Assembly (NCBI RefSeq): GCF_000284295.1
Contig: NC_017093.1
Coordinates: 4,154,001-4,218,000 of the forward strand
Direction: 5' to 3'
DNA: 64,000 bases
DNA from: Actinoplanes missouriensis 431
GTDB lineage: Bacteria > Actinomycetota > Actinomycetes > Mycobacteriales > Micromonosporaceae
This document shows positions 17,642-26,378 of this stretch, piece after piece (position 1 is the stretch's first letter; every line of letters begins with the position of its first letter). The position numbers and the translations under genes are program-made. Below the pieces are notes generated by a model, which did no database searches, was not told the DNA's origin, and saw only the letters and a program-made list of their open reading frames with translations.

Positions 17642-18705
17642 GCGGCATCACCGCTGACCACCCGGGCGCCGGCGGTCGCCGCCTGCACCTTCTCGAAGCG
17701 GCGGTCGACCAGGGTGCTCACGTCCAGCCTGTCGTGGCCCTGCTCGGCGGCGAGCAGGTCGGCGGTCTCCTGCAGCCGCTGGATCGCGTTGTCCCAGGTC
17801 GCCGGGACGGCCTTGGTGCCCAGCGTGGCGACCACGTCCTTCGCGTCGCTCGCGGTGAGACCTTCGACGGCCTGGTAGTAGACCTTGGCGTACTCGTCGC
17901 GGTGCTCGTTCTGCCAGAGCAGTGCCTTGGTGCGGACCGCCACGTACGCCTTGAGCGCCGCCGCCTTGTCCGCGTCCTCCACCGAGCTGGTGAGGCAGTA
18001 GAGCGTGGACGCGTCGTCGCGGATACCGGCGCCGACGGTGGTCGCCCCCGGGTGCTTCGCCTGAAAGACCTTCACCTGGTGGGCGGCGATCGGGGCCACG
18101 TCCACGGCCTTGCCGCCGAGCGCGGTCACGTACGAGTCGCCGGTGCTGGTCAGCTCGATGAGCTGGACGTCCTTCCGGGTGAGGCCGGCCTTCTGCAGCA
18201 CCCGCAGGACCAGGGCGCCCTGTGCCTGCCCGGCGCTGTAGGCGATCTTCTTGCCGCGCAGGTCGGCGATCGAGGAGACGCTGACTCCGGGGGCGACGCC
18301 GAGCTTGTAGATCGGGAACTCCAGCGGGTCGACCGTGACCGACTGGAAGACGATCTTCGTGGAAGTGCCGGTCCACGCCGCGAACAGCGACGGGATGTCG
18401 GCGACGGCGCTGCAGTCGAGCTTGTCGGCCCGGAACGCCTGGATGCTCTTCGGCCCTCCGCTGATGTTGGCCCACGAGACTGTCACGCCCGCGTCGGCGA
18501 GCTCCTTGTCCAGGCCGCTGGCCTGCACGATCGCCTGGATGGTCGGGTCGCCGACGCGCAACTCGGTGCCGCTGGGCACGCTGTCCGGCAGGGCGGCGGT
18601 CAGCTCCAGGTTCGCGCCTGCCTGGTCCTTCGCGCAGGCGGCGGTGACGGCGAGCAGGGCGGCGGCCAGCACCGCGACGAACGGTTTCCGGGGTGGTGTG
18701 AGCAT
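17638..18705 (-). CDS. ssuA: sulfonate ABC transporter substrate-binding lipoprotein
   Basis: A 355-residue extracellular binding protein. The signal peptide ends in a lipobox TAAC with the lipid-modified Cys near residue 24. The mature part carries the SsuA/TauA pattern GTELRVGDPTIQ, TVSWANISGGPKSIQAFRA near 79-97 and LRGKKIAYSAGQAQGALVLRVLQKAGL near 147-173, characteristic of the aliphatic-sulfonate NMT1-like fold. It captures sulfonates outside the membrane and hands them to SsuC. The gap to the upstream flavin reductase is only 12 bases. Confidence 0.9.
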   Translation of the reverse strand: MLTPPRKPFVAVLAAALLAVTAACAKDQAGANLELTAALPDSVPSGTELRVGDPTIQAIVQASGLDKELADAGVTVSWANISGGPKSIQAFRADKLDCSAVADIPSLFAAWTGTSTKIVFQSVTVDPLEFPIYKLGVAPGVSVSSIADLRGKKIAYSAGQAQGALVLRVLQKAGLTRKDVQLIELTSTGDSYVTALGGKAVDVAPIAAHQVKVFQAKHPGATTVGAGIRDDASTLYCLTSSVEDADKAAALKAYVAVRTKALLWQNEHRDEYAKVYYQAVEGLTASDAKDVVATLGTKAVPATWDNAIQRLQETADLLAAEQGHDRLDVSTLVDRRFEKVQAATAGARVVSGDAA

Positions 18706-18717
18706 GACGTCCTTCCT

Positions 18718-19215
18718 CTACAGGGCGTGGTAGCTGCCGTCGTGGTAGACCAGCGGGCTGCGCCCGTCACCCAGACCGGCCTCCTCGACCCGGCCGATGA
18801 CCAGGTGCGACTGCCCGGCCGGGTGGCGGTGCTCGATGGCGATCCGCAGCCAAGCGGCCGCGTCGTCGAGCAGCGGCTCGCCGGTGGGCAGCCGCCGCCA
18901 GCGGGTCGGCGCGGCGAACCGGTCGGCGCCGCTGGTGGCGAACGTCCGGGCCAGCGCGGTGTGCCGGGCGTCGAGCAGGTGCACGACGGCGCTGCCGGCG
19001 TCGCGGATGTGCGGCCACACCGACGAGGTAGCGGTGAGGCTGAACGACAGCAGCGCCGGCTCGGCGGAGAGCGAGGTGAGCGACGTGACGGTGACCCCGG
19101 CGGCGCCACGCCCGGCGTCGGTGGTCACGACGGCCACACCGGCGGCGTGCCGCCGGAACACCTGACGGAACAGCGTGGCGTCGACCGGGGCGGGCCGGGA
19201 GGTTGCAATAGTCAT
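18718..19215 (-). CDS. flavin reductase (NAD(P)H:FMN), ssuE-like role
   Basis: A 165-residue flavin reductase of the HpaC/SnaC-like domain family: FRRHAAGVAVVTTDAG near residue 20, TSLTSLSAEPALLSFSL near 45-61, the FMN-binding SVWPHIRDAG, and YHDGSYHAL at the C-terminus. It would supply FMNH2 to the two monooxygenases at the other end of the operon, the job done by the unrelated SsuE in E. coli. The ATG at 19215 has GGAGGA about 6 bases upstream. This is the first gene after the promoter. Confidence 0.86.
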   Translation of the reverse strand: MTIATSRPAPVDATLFRQVFRRHAAGVAVVTTDAGRGAAGVTVTSLTSLSAEPALLSFSLTATSSVWPHIRDAGSAVVHLLDARHTALARTFATSGADRFAAPTRWRRLPTGEPLLDDAAAWLRIAIEHRHPAGQSHLVIGRVEEAGLGDGRSPLVYHDGSYHAL

Positions 19216-19292
19216 CGATGGTCCTCCGTTCTGCTCGTGGAGGAGGGCAGGGGGTATGGGCAGGTCAACCACCTTGTCGCCGGCCCAAATCC

Positions 19293-19320
19293 ATACTAAA
19301 CCGCTAGGATTAAGAGGCAA
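19293..19320 (-). promoter_or_regulatory. predicted promoter of the sulfonate operon
   Basis: On the minus strand, TTGCCT (19320-19315) and TAGTAT (19298-19293) are spaced by 16 bases and resemble housekeeping -35 and -10 elements. They lie about 78 bases before the flavin-reductase start and just outside the ROK-repressor 3' end, a good position for repressor control. Confidence 0.5.
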
Positions 19321-19352
19321 GCATGCGCCGTGTTGAATTAAGTAACGGCTGG

Positions 19353-20537
19353 TTACAGCGGCGCGGCGTAGAGCTGGTCGAGCGCCACCGCACCGCCGGC
19401 GGTCGCCAGCACGCGGTCCGGGAAACTGGAGGCGCGCACGGTGGCCGCCACGTCCGGGGACAGCTGCGCCCGCACGGTCGCCAGGCACTCCGGCAGCCGG
19501 TTCGCGCCGCCCTCGGCGACCACCAGCACCTCCGGGTCGAACAGGTCGTGCAGCAGCGCCGCGGCCCGCCCGACCAGGCGGGCCCGCTCCTGCAGCAGCA
19601 CGGCGGCGCCGGGACTGCCGGCGCGCGCGGCGTCCACGATCCCGTGGATGTCCGGCCGCTCGATCAGCCCGGCGGCGACGGCCCGGCGCACCAGCACCCG
19701 CTCGGAGACCGCGGCCTGCAGGCAGCCGGTCCGCCCGCACGAGCAGGTCTCGCAGCATCCCTCGACCGGAAGATGTGCGATCGCGCCGGCCGCCGACCGG
19801 GGCCCCTGGTGGATCACGCCGCCGGTGGAGAACGCCACGTCGACCACGTTGCCGACGAAGAGCAGCACGGCGCTGCGGCGGGCCTGCTCGGTGGACGCGC
19901 CGAACAGCTGCTCGGCGCGGAGCAGGGCGCGGGAGTTGGTGTCGGCGAACACCGGGAGCCCGGTCGCGGCGGCCAGCCGTGCGGCCGCGGGCACGTCACG
20001 CCAGCCGAGAGGGGGGTGCTCGACGACCGTACCGCTGACCGCGTCCACCCAGCCGCCGGTCGCGAGACCCAGGGCGAGGATCCGCCGCCTCGCGTGCCGG
20101 CGCCGCAACGCCGCGACCCGCTCGGCCAGCGCGGTGAGGACGCTCTGCGGGTCACGGGCACCGTGCAGGTCCTGGCGCTGCGCGAGCACCTGCCCGCGCA
20201 GGTCGAGCAGCGCCACGGTGGTCCGCGGCACCGCGATGTGCACACCGAGGACCGCGACCCGGCCTGCCTCGATGTCGAGCGGCACGTGCGGCCGGCCGAT
20301 CCCCGGCGGACCGGCCGCCTCCCGCGCCTCCCGGATCAGCCCGCGTTCCAGGAGCGAAGCGGTAACGCCGCTGACCGAGGCCGCGGAGAGACGCGTCGCC
20401 CGGGCCACCGAACTGCGCGCGATCGGGCCGTGGTCGAGGATCGCGCGCAGCACCGCCCCCGCCGAGTCCGGCGGCCGGCGCCGGCCGGGAACCGGCAGAT
20501 CACCGCGCCGGGTGGTGCGCGCGGGCGGGTGGATCAT
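19353..20537 (-). CDS. ROK-family transcriptional repressor
   Basis: A 394-residue protein: a winged-helix DNA-binding domain (residues 28-85; SVARATRLSAASVSGVTASLLERGLI) followed by a ROK domain. The zinc site CCETCSCGRTGCLQ near residue 250 is intact. The N-terminal phosphate-binding loop, usually DxGGT in ROK kinases, reads VLGVHIAVPRTTVALLDL here, so kinase activity is not expected and the domain is probably only a ligand sensor. It sits directly upstream of, and in the same direction as, the sulfonate operon, with the operon promoter in the 137-base gap. ROK regulators beside ssu clusters are common in actinobacteria, so control of this operon is a reasonable inference. Confidence 0.87.
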   Translation of the reverse strand: MIHPPARTTRRGDLPVPGRRRPPDSAGAVLRAILDHGPIARSSVARATRLSAASVSGVTASLLERGLIREAREAAGPPGIGRPHVPLDIEAGRVAVLGVHIAVPRTTVALLDLRGQVLAQRQDLHGARDPQSVLTALAERVAALRRRHARRRILALGLATGGWVDAVSGTVVEHPPLGWRDVPAAARLAAATGLPVFADTNSRALLRAEQLFGASTEQARRSAVLLFVGNVVDVAFSTGGVIHQGPRSAAGAIAHLPVEGCCETCSCGRTGCLQAAVSERVLVRRAVAAGLIERPDIHGIVDAARAGSPGAAVLLQERARLVGRAAALLHDLFDPEVLVVAEGGANRLPECLATVRAQLSPDVAATVRASSFPDRVLATAGGAVALDQLYAAPL

Positions 20538-20619
20538 TCTCGGAGGCTAACTCCCGCTCCCGTCCGGCGCCGCGCGCGGTAACCGGACGTTTCACGGTCG
20601 GTAACACTCGAGCGGGTGG

Positions 20620-20778
20620 TCACGCCTCGCGGGCGGGTGTGGCGTCCTCGAGGGCCGGTTCTTCGTCCTGACGCGAGGAATCCTGGACCGCGGAATCCTG
20701 GAGCGCGGGGGGCGGCGCCATGCAGGAGTCGCCCGTGCAGGCCGCGCCCTCGTCGGTGATGAGCTGGATGAACTTCAC
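20620..20778 (-). CDS. small Cys-containing protein, coupled to the DsbA-like gene
   Basis: A 52-residue open frame starting at GTG: it begins MKFIQLITDEGAACTGDSC, with two cysteines five residues apart (C-x4-C), and ends in an acidic, Gln/Asp/Glu-rich tail (QDSSRQDEEPALEDATPAREA). Its GTG overlaps the stop codon of the DsbA/FrnE-like gene as GTGA, the same coupling used by proven operon genes in this window. There is no signal peptide or membrane segment. Codon choice fits the neighbourhood. I do not recognise the family with confidence. A role as a substrate or partner of the thiol oxidoreductase is possible but is only an inference from position and the two cysteines. Confidence 0.68.
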   Translation of the reverse strand: MKFIQLITDEGAACTGDSCMAPPPALQDSAVQDSSRQDEEPALEDATPAREA

Positions 20779-21419
20779 GCCCGCTCACCCGCCACCTTGG
20801 TCAGCACCCCGGCGAACGTCGACGGGTCCTGCGCCCCCGACACCGCGTACTTGTTCTCGAAGACGAAGAACGGGACGCCGGTGATGCCGTACTCGCCGGC
20901 GGTCTTGATGTCGAACTCGACCTCGTCCGCGTACTCGCCGCTCTCCAGTGAGCGGACCACGTCGTCGCGGTCGAAGCCCAGGTCCGCGGCGATGTCGGCG
21001 AGCTCGCCGACGTGGCCGACGTTGACCCCGTCGGTGAAGTACGCCGCGAGCAGCCGGTCCTTCACCTCGGCCTGGCGGCCGTGCGCCTTGGCGTAGTGCA
21101 GCAGCTCGTGGGCCTTGCGGGTGCGGGTCGGCTGGACCGCGTCGTACTTGAACTCCAGCCCGACCGTGGCGGCGAGCGCGGTGGTCTGCGCCTCCATCTG
21201 GCGGATCTGGGCCGGGCCGGCGCCGAGCTTCGCGCCGAGGTAGTCGGCGTGGCTGCCGGCGTACTCCTCCGGGGTGTCGGGGGAGAGCTCGAAGGAGTGG
21301 TACTCCACCTCCACCGGCACACCGGAGGCCAGGACCGCGGCCTCGAACTTGCGCTTGCCGATGTAGCAGAAGGGGCAGGCGATGTCGGACCAGACATCCA
21401 CCTTGATCGGGGTGCTCAT
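20775..21419 (-). CDS. DsbA-family oxidoreductase (FrnE-like)
   Basis: A 214-residue thioredoxin-fold protein. It begins with a beta strand and the redox motif in VWSDIACPFCYIGKRKF (CPFC near residue 15), contains the helical insertion of DsbA/FrnE proteins with the segment RKAHELLHYAK near 102, and has the cis-Pro loop ITGVPFFVFENKYAVSGAQ near 176, all typical of the FrnE/2-hydroxychromene isomerase-like cytoplasmic branch. No signal peptide is present, so it acts in the cytoplasm as a disulfide isomerase/oxidoreductase; relatives protect against oxidative stress. The start MSTPIK is chosen because the open frame upstream loses homology and collides with the neighbouring gene. Confidence 0.9.
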   Translation of the reverse strand: MSTPIKVDVWSDIACPFCYIGKRKFEAAVLASGVPVEVEYHSFELSPDTPEEYAGSHADYLGAKLGAGPAQIRQMEAQTTALAATVGLEFKYDAVQPTRTRKAHELLHYAKAHGRQAEVKDRLLAAYFTDGVNVGHVGELADIAADLGFDRDDVVRSLESGEYADEVEFDIKTAGEYGITGVPFFVFENKYAVSGAQDPSTFAGVLTKVAGERA

Positions 21420-21445
21420 GTCACCAGTTATACCGTGTTGAAGTT

Positions 21446-22717
21446 TCAAATTGCCAGGTCGGCTGTGTGCATGGGCCGGGCCGGCGGCGGCACGTCGCTC
21501 AGCTCGGTCTCGCGCATCCTCCAGGGCGATCCGTACGCGGTCAGCAGGTCCAGGAACGGCCGGGGCGGGAGCGCCTCGGGGCCGAGCACGCCGGCGCCGG
21601 TCCACGCGCCGCTCGCGAGCAGCTCCAGGGCCACGACCGGGTTGATCGCGGTCTGCCAGACGACGGCCTGGCAGTCGTACTCGGCCATCGACCACTCGTT
21701 GTCGACCACGTGGTAGAGGTAGACCTCACGCTCGCGGCCGTCCTTGACACCGCGCACCCAGGTCCCGGCGCACGTCTTGCCCCGCATCCGCGCGCCCAGC
21801 GTGGCCGGGTCCGGCAGGCTCGCCGCGACCACGTCCCGCGGGCTCACCGTCACCGGTCCCTGCGGGCCCGGGACGATCACCCCTTCGGTCCGGTCCAGGC
21901 CGATCTGATGCAGCGTCTTGAGGGTACGGATGAAGTCCTCGCCCAGCCCGTACTTGAAGGTGACCCGTCGCACGTCCACCCAGCGCGGGATGAGCAGCAC
22001 CTCCTCGTGCTCCACGTTCACGCACTGGACCGGGCCGATGCCCTCGGGGAAGTCGAACGTCTCGGGCTCGCTGAACGGCGCCGTGGTGAACCAGCCCCGG
22101 CCGCGCTCCCAGACGATCGGCGGGTTCAGGCACTCCTCGATCGTGGTCCAGATGTTGAACGACGGCGCGAACTCCAGGCCGTCGACGGTCAGGTTGGACC
22201 CGTCCCGGATGCCGATCTCCTCGATGGTGTCGAAGAGCTCGTCGGCGGCGTACCGGGCGAACACGTCGGACAGTCCCGGCTCCACGCCCATCCCGACCAG
22301 GGCGAGCCGGCCCGAGCGCTCCCACTGCCCGGCCCGGGCGAACTGCTCGTCGCCGAGCATCACGCCGACCTGTTCGTAGGGTCGCTCGGGATGCGGCCGG
22401 GACAGTGACATCGCCATGTCGAGATACCCCGCGCCGGCCTGCTGCGCGGCGCTGAACAGCGGCATGACGAACCGGGGGTCGGTGGCGTTGAGCAGGTAGT
22501 CGATCCGGTGAGTGGTCAGCAGCGCGGTGACGGCGGCGGCATCGGAGGCGTCCACCCGGGCGGCGCGGAACCGTGGGTCGCCGGTCGCGGCGGCCGCCGC
22601 CTGCGCCCGCGCCGGGTCGTAGTCGGCGACGATCATCTCGTCGAAGAAGGGCCGCCGGGCGGCGATCCGGGTGATGGCCGTACCGACGCCGCCGGCGCCC
22701 ACCAGCAGGATTCGCAT
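21446..22717 (-). CDS. saccharopine-dehydrogenase-family enzyme
   Basis: A 423-residue NAD(P)-dependent enzyme. The N-terminal Rossmann fold has ILLVGAGGVGTAITRIAARR, followed by the acidic strand end VADYD near residue 32 and NATDPRFVMPLF near 77. The central part contains GMGVEPGLSDVFARYA near 142, and the C-terminal domain carries VYLYHVVDNEWSMAEYDCQAVVWQTAINP near 340. This matches saccharopine reductase / carboxynorspermidine-dehydrogenase-like proteins, whose actinobacterial members are mostly uncharacterised. The gene is divergent from a TetR regulator 88 bases away, which may control it. Confidence 0.85.
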   Translation of the reverse strand: MRILLVGAGGVGTAITRIAARRPFFDEMIVADYDPARAQAAAAATGDPRFRAARVDASDAAAVTALLTTHRIDYLLNATDPRFVMPLFSAAQQAGAGYLDMAMSLSRPHPERPYEQVGVMLGDEQFARAGQWERSGRLALVGMGVEPGLSDVFARYAADELFDTIEEIGIRDGSNLTVDGLEFAPSFNIWTTIEECLNPPIVWERGRGWFTTAPFSEPETFDFPEGIGPVQCVNVEHEEVLLIPRWVDVRRVTFKYGLGEDFIRTLKTLHQIGLDRTEGVIVPGPQGPVTVSPRDVVAASLPDPATLGARMRGKTCAGTWVRGVKDGREREVYLYHVVDNEWSMAEYDCQAVVWQTAINPVVALELLASGAWTGAGVLGPEALPPRPFLDLLTAYGSPWRMRETELSDVPPPARPMHTADLAI

Positions 22718-22805
22718 CGAGGTTTCCTTTCGCTCTTGCGTGCGGTCCCTCGATCAAACGTTGTTGTCATCGCTATGGTCAACTGCGTTGGCATAAGATG
22801 CGCCC

Positions 22806-23501
22806 ATGCCGAAGATCGTGGTGTCCGAGGAGAAACGCCGTCGCCGGCGGCCGACCCGCGGCGGAACGGTCCTGTCCGAGCAGCTCATCGTCGAGACCGC
22901 GCTTCGCCTGCTGCGCGAGCACGGCAGCGCCGGCCTGACCGCCCGCCGGCTGGGTCTCGCGCTCGACTGCGACCCGAGCACGCTCTACCGCTACTTCCGC
23001 GGGATGGACGAGCTCACCCTGGCGATCGGCGACACCCTCATCGGTCAGGCTCTGCGCGGATGGTCACCCTCCGGAGACTGGCGACACGACCTTCGTACGC
23101 TCGGACTGCGCATCCACGGGGCGTACGTCTCGCATCCTCAGGCAGCGGTCCTGACCACCAGCCGCGTGACCGGCCGGGCCAACGAGCTGGCCGCCGACGA
23201 GGCGGTCCTGTCGGTGCTCCGCGGCGCGGGCCTGCCGGTGCGCGACGTGGTGGCGGTCTACCACGCGTTCATCGACCAGACCCTGGCCTTCGCGGCCCTG
23301 GACGCGGCGTCGCTGGCGCTGCCCAATGCGGCGCTGCGCTCCGACGAGGAGATGTGGCAGTCGACGTACCGCCGGGTCCCGGCCGCGACCCACCCGCACA
23401 TCGCCGAGGTGGCGCCGCTGCTCGCCCCGGAGATGGTGGCCAGCGCCTACCCCACGGCCCTGGACCTGCTGCTGGACGGGGTGGCCGCCCGCCTGCGGTG
23501 A
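22806..23501 (+). CDS. TetR-family transcriptional regulator
   Basis: A 231-residue regulator. An N-terminal helix-turn-helix (residues 20-65; ETALRLLREHGSAGLTARRLGLALDCDPSTLYRYF pattern) is followed by a TetR_C-type all-helical ligand-binding domain containing HPQAAVL and the YHAFIDQTLAFAA helix. The basic N-terminus KRRRRRPTRGG is long for the family. The intergenic region to the divergent saccharopine-dehydrogenase-like gene contains a loose dyad around 22764-22790 (GTTGTCAT ... ATGGTCAAC) that could be its operator. Confidence 0.88.
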   Translation: MPKIVVSEEKRRRRRPTRGGTVLSEQLIVETALRLLREHGSAGLTARRLGLALDCDPSTLYRYFRGMDELTLAIGDTLIGQALRGWSPSGDWRHDLRTLGLRIHGAYVSHPQAAVLTTSRVTGRANELAADEAVLSVLRGAGLPVRDVVAVYHAFIDQTLAFAALDAASLALPNAALRSDEEMWQSTYRRVPAATHPHIAEVAPLLAPEMVASAYPTALDLLLDGVAARLR

Positions 23502-23504
23502 GCC

Positions 23505-23822
23505 TCAGGTCGGATTGCGCGGCGGCGCGCCCGCCCCGAGCACCTCGGCCGTCTGCTCCCTGGTGTGGTGGAGCCGGAAGTTGACGAAGTAGAGGGCCAT
23601 GCCGATCAGCAGCCCGATCGCGTACCAGCCGAAAGCGTCGGTGACGCCGTCGACCGGGAAGAGGGCGGTGACCGCGCCGCCGCCGATCGCGGCCAGCACC
23701 GCGGCGAGGTCGGAGATCTGCGCGCCCCGGCTGTTGCGAAGCAGCGTCCGGTGGGCGATGTAGCCGGCCACCAGGCCGAAGCAGGCGGCGCCGATGCTCA
23801 TCACCAGCGGGCTGTAACTCAT
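23505..23822 (-). CDS. small three-helix membrane protein coupled to the CHAT gene
   Basis: A 105-residue protein with three hydrophobic helices (about residues 6-25, 37-57 and 66-87) and a short polar C-terminal tail. Its ATG overlaps the stop codon of the CHAT-domain gene as ATGA, so the two are translationally coupled. No family is recognised. Such pairing suggests that the two products work together, possibly at the membrane. The open frame continues far upstream without a stop, but only because it is the antisense-type shadow of the CHAT gene; the start at 23822 is where membrane-protein character begins. Confidence 0.75.
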   Translation of the reverse strand: MSYSPLVMSIGAACFGLVAGYIAHRTLLRNSRGAQISDLAAVLAAIGGGAVTALFPVDGVTDAFGWYAIGLLIGMALYFVNFRLHHTREQTAEVLGAGAPPRNPT

Positions 23823-26371
23823 GGTCGTCCTTTGCGGTCGTCGGTCAGGGTCGAATCGCCGGTCAGGGTTGAATGGCCGGGCAGGGTCAGGAACGCGTCG
23901 CAATGCGGGGTGTAGGCCAGGCCAAGCACGCTGCCCGAGCTCAACAGTTGCCAGCGCACGGCTCGCAGCGCGCCACCGGCGGTGTCCCCGGCCCACATCC
24001 GGGCGAGGAAGGCCTCCATGGCGTACTGAGCGGCGCGACTCTCCACGGCGATCTCGGTGGCGATGACGCCGGCGCCGCGCAGCGAGTTGACGAACGCGTC
24101 GACGAACCCGGCCAGCAGGTCGGAGAGCGTCTCCCCGGTGCCGCAGCCGTTGAGGATGACCAGCGGCCGGCGGTACCGCCATCGCGCCGTCGCCGACCAC
24201 GACCCCAACCGGCCCGGCGTGATCCATTCCTCGCTGCCCAGTTCGAGCGCGGGTTGCTGGGTCGGCAGCCCGTCCACCACGGCGAGCCTGCCGTGACCGA
24301 AGAAGTAGAGGACGTCGGTTCCGTCGGCGGCGGCCGAGCGCAGCTCCCGCCACGACGTCGTGACGTTCAGGTCCCGGCCGCCGATCAGGGTGGACACCCG
24401 GCCCAGGTGGCGCTGATGATCGCGGAGCGTCGGGTTCACCGCCACGACGACGCTGGGTGGCGCCGTGGCGCTGGTGGTCCGGGGCAGGATGCGGTCGAGG
24501 CTGCTGGGCGGGTGCTCCAGCACGTTGGCCAGCCCCCAGAACCCGAAGGGACAGATGGTTCCCCGGTCCCAGTCGTGTTTCTCCCGGTGCGGGCACCGGG
24601 CCGGCGCGTCGGCCACGGCCGATCCGGGACCCCGCTCCCAGACGCTCGGGCACACGTCGGCCGCGTCCGGGCCGTCGACGAGCGGTTCGGTGTAGAGCGC
24701 CTGCCACGGGACCGAGACCCGCGACGTGGCGGAGCGCGCGACCTGGATGACCGGGGGTGCGCCGGTCAGCACGACCTCGGTGTCGAGCCAGTGCCGGAGG
24801 CTCTGCTCGTTGCCGTGATCGGAGAGAAGCGCCCGATAGACCGTGGCGCCGGCGCCGGCGAGGCGGCGCAGGTCGTGGAGGTACTCCTCGGCGCTCTTCA
24901 CCGGCTGCCCGTGCGGGCCGTTCCGATGCTTCGGCGTGGCGTCGGTGTGGAACTGTGTGTCGTAGAGGACATGGCGCAGCGCCGCGGCGGCGGTGTCGCC
25001 CTGCCGGTCGGCGAAGGAGACCCGGACCGGCCGGTTGTACCCGTTGTTGACCACGAGCGTGTGCCTGCCGTCCGCCGACGGCCCGACGTGGCAGCTCATC
25101 CCGCGATGGTCGTGCATTTCCGGATCCCGCAAGTGCGGGTCCCGCGAGTAGACGATCTCGCCCCGCGGTGGATCCGGATCGGCGCCCACCGGGACGACGA
25201 TGTCGACGGCCTGCAGCAGGACGGCGCCGTAATACACACGCACGGTGATCCGGGCCCGGCACGGCACGCCGGGGGTCTCCGCGGCCAGGCTCAACCACTC
25301 CTGCCGGGCGTCCGGCGGGCAGGAGTGCTCGAAGAGGCTGACCGGGCAGTCGCACGACCAGCTGGTGCCGCGCGGGGGCAGGAACAGCCAGCGCGCGCGG
25401 TCGTCGATCGCGAGGTCGTCGCTCGTCGCGAGCGCGACGAGGCCCCACCCCCGATCCGTGCGCGGCAGCTGACCGGCGGGGAAGGCGCGGGTAGCCGGGA
25501 CGACCCCGGCCGGATGCGGGGGACCGATCCGCACCATGAGCCGGAACGGGGAGCCGACCGGCAGGCCACGGTGCCACGGCGTCCCGTCGGGAGATGTCAC
25601 GACCACACCGAGGAACCGCCGCTCGTCCACCGGGTCGGAGACCTCAGGGGAGGCCCGCCCGAATGCGCCCGGGCCCTCGATGCCACCGGTGGGAGCGCCT
25701 CTGCCGGGGACGGCGTTCGTCCCCGGACGCATGCCCGCGGAGGCCGGCGTCTGGACGGGGGAAACGGTCCCGGATCCCGTATCAGGTCTCTGGCGCTGCG
25801 CGAGCCCATCCGCGCGGTACATGTCGACCGCCGCTCCCGCCCGTCGGTGATCGTCGGTCTCCGCCGGGGAGGCGACGGCGTCGTCGCCGGAATCCCGCAC
25901 CCGATAGCCGCGCAGCAGCCTCGCCAGGTCGAAGAAGTCGTCCAGATCGGCGTGCCAGACGATCAGCGACGTGCGGGTCACGGTGACCAACTCGACCAGG
26001 GCGGCATCGCCGGCGAGCCGGCGCAGCTCGCGGAGCGGGGCCTGTGCCACGGCGACCAGCTCGCCGCGCGGCAGACGAGCCAGGCCGGCCCGGAGGCTCT
26101 CCGGCGTCAGCACGAGCACGGGCGCCGGCGCGCCGATGGACGCGCCGAGGATCACGATCCGGCCGGCCGCCAGCTGTTCGCGGGTGTGATCCAGCCAGGG
26201 GGTGCCCGGTGTGTCGCCGAGGACGGGAGCGGTCAGGGACCGTGGCGCACGCCGGCTGAGGAGCGAGCCTTGCGGGACGGGACCGAACGGACCGGACACC
26301 AGCACCGGAGAAGCATGACATGGGCAGGAATCGGTCGCGCTCCACCTTTCGGGCGATCGGCCGTCCCGCAC
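23819..26371 (-). CDS. CHAT-domain (caspase-like) protein
   Basis: A protein of up to 850 residues whose C-terminal ~250 residues form a CHAT protease domain: the His motif LYFFGHGRLA near residue 690 and the Cys motif VILNGCGTGET near 742, preceded by the SVVVAVNPTLRDHQRH strand region and followed by AGVIATE. The catalytic His-Cys pair is therefore intact. The central region (about 250-620) carries Cys-rich stretches (SCDCPVSLFEHSC; RCPHREKHDW...CPF) and beta-rich segments without a recognised domain; residues 45-155 look like an independent alpha/beta module. The start is uncertain: GTG 26371 gives the longest form, and GTG 26305 would drop 22 residues of weak character. It follows a TetR gene by 7 bases and overlaps the 3-helix membrane gene. 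Confidence 0.82.
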   Translation of the reverse strand: MRDGRSPERWSATDSCPCHASPVLVSGPFGPVPQGSLLSRRAPRSLTAPVLGDTPGTPWLDHTREQLAAGRIVILGASIGAPAPVLVLTPESLRAGLARLPRGELVAVAQAPLRELRRLAGDAALVELVTVTRTSLIVWHADLDDFFDLARLLRGYRVRDSGDDAVASPAETDDHRRAGAAVDMYRADGLAQRQRPDTGSGTVSPVQTPASAGMRPGTNAVPGRGAPTGGIEGPGAFGRASPEVSDPVDERRFLGVVVTSPDGTPWHRGLPVGSPFRLMVRIGPPHPAGVVPATRAFPAGQLPRTDRGWGLVALATSDDLAIDDRARWLFLPPRGTSWSCDCPVSLFEHSCPPDARQEWLSLAAETPGVPCRARITVRVYYGAVLLQAVDIVVPVGADPDPPRGEIVYSRDPHLRDPEMHDHRGMSCHVGPSADGRHTLVVNNGYNRPVRVSFADRQGDTAAAALRHVLYDTQFHTDATPKHRNGPHGQPVKSAEEYLHDLRRLAGAGATVYRALLSDHGNEQSLRHWLDTEVVLTGAPPVIQVARSATSRVSVPWQALYTEPLVDGPDAADVCPSVWERGPGSAVADAPARCPHREKHDWDRGTICPFGFWGLANVLEHPPSSLDRILPRTTSATAPPSVVVAVNPTLRDHQRHLGRVSTLIGGRDLNVTTSWRELRSAAADGTDVLYFFGHGRLAVVDGLPTQQPALELGSEEWITPGRLGSWSATARWRYRRPLVILNGCGTGETLSDLLAGFVDAFVNSLRGAGVIATEIAVESRAAQYAMEAFLARMWAGDTAGGALRAVRWQLLSSGSVLGLAYTPHCDAFLTLPGHSTLTGDSTLTDDRKGRP

Positions 26372-26378
26372 ACGACCG

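Noticed and set aside
20534..20788. 84-codon minus-strand frame overlapping the small Cys protein
   Set aside because: It is Arg/His/Gly-rich shadow text; the frame starting at GTG 20778 shows the coupled start and a sensible protein.
23505..25577. One long minus-strand frame of 690 codons ending in the small membrane protein
   Set aside because: Upstream of 23822 it is the shadow of the CHAT gene in another frame; only the last 105 codons have membrane-protein character.
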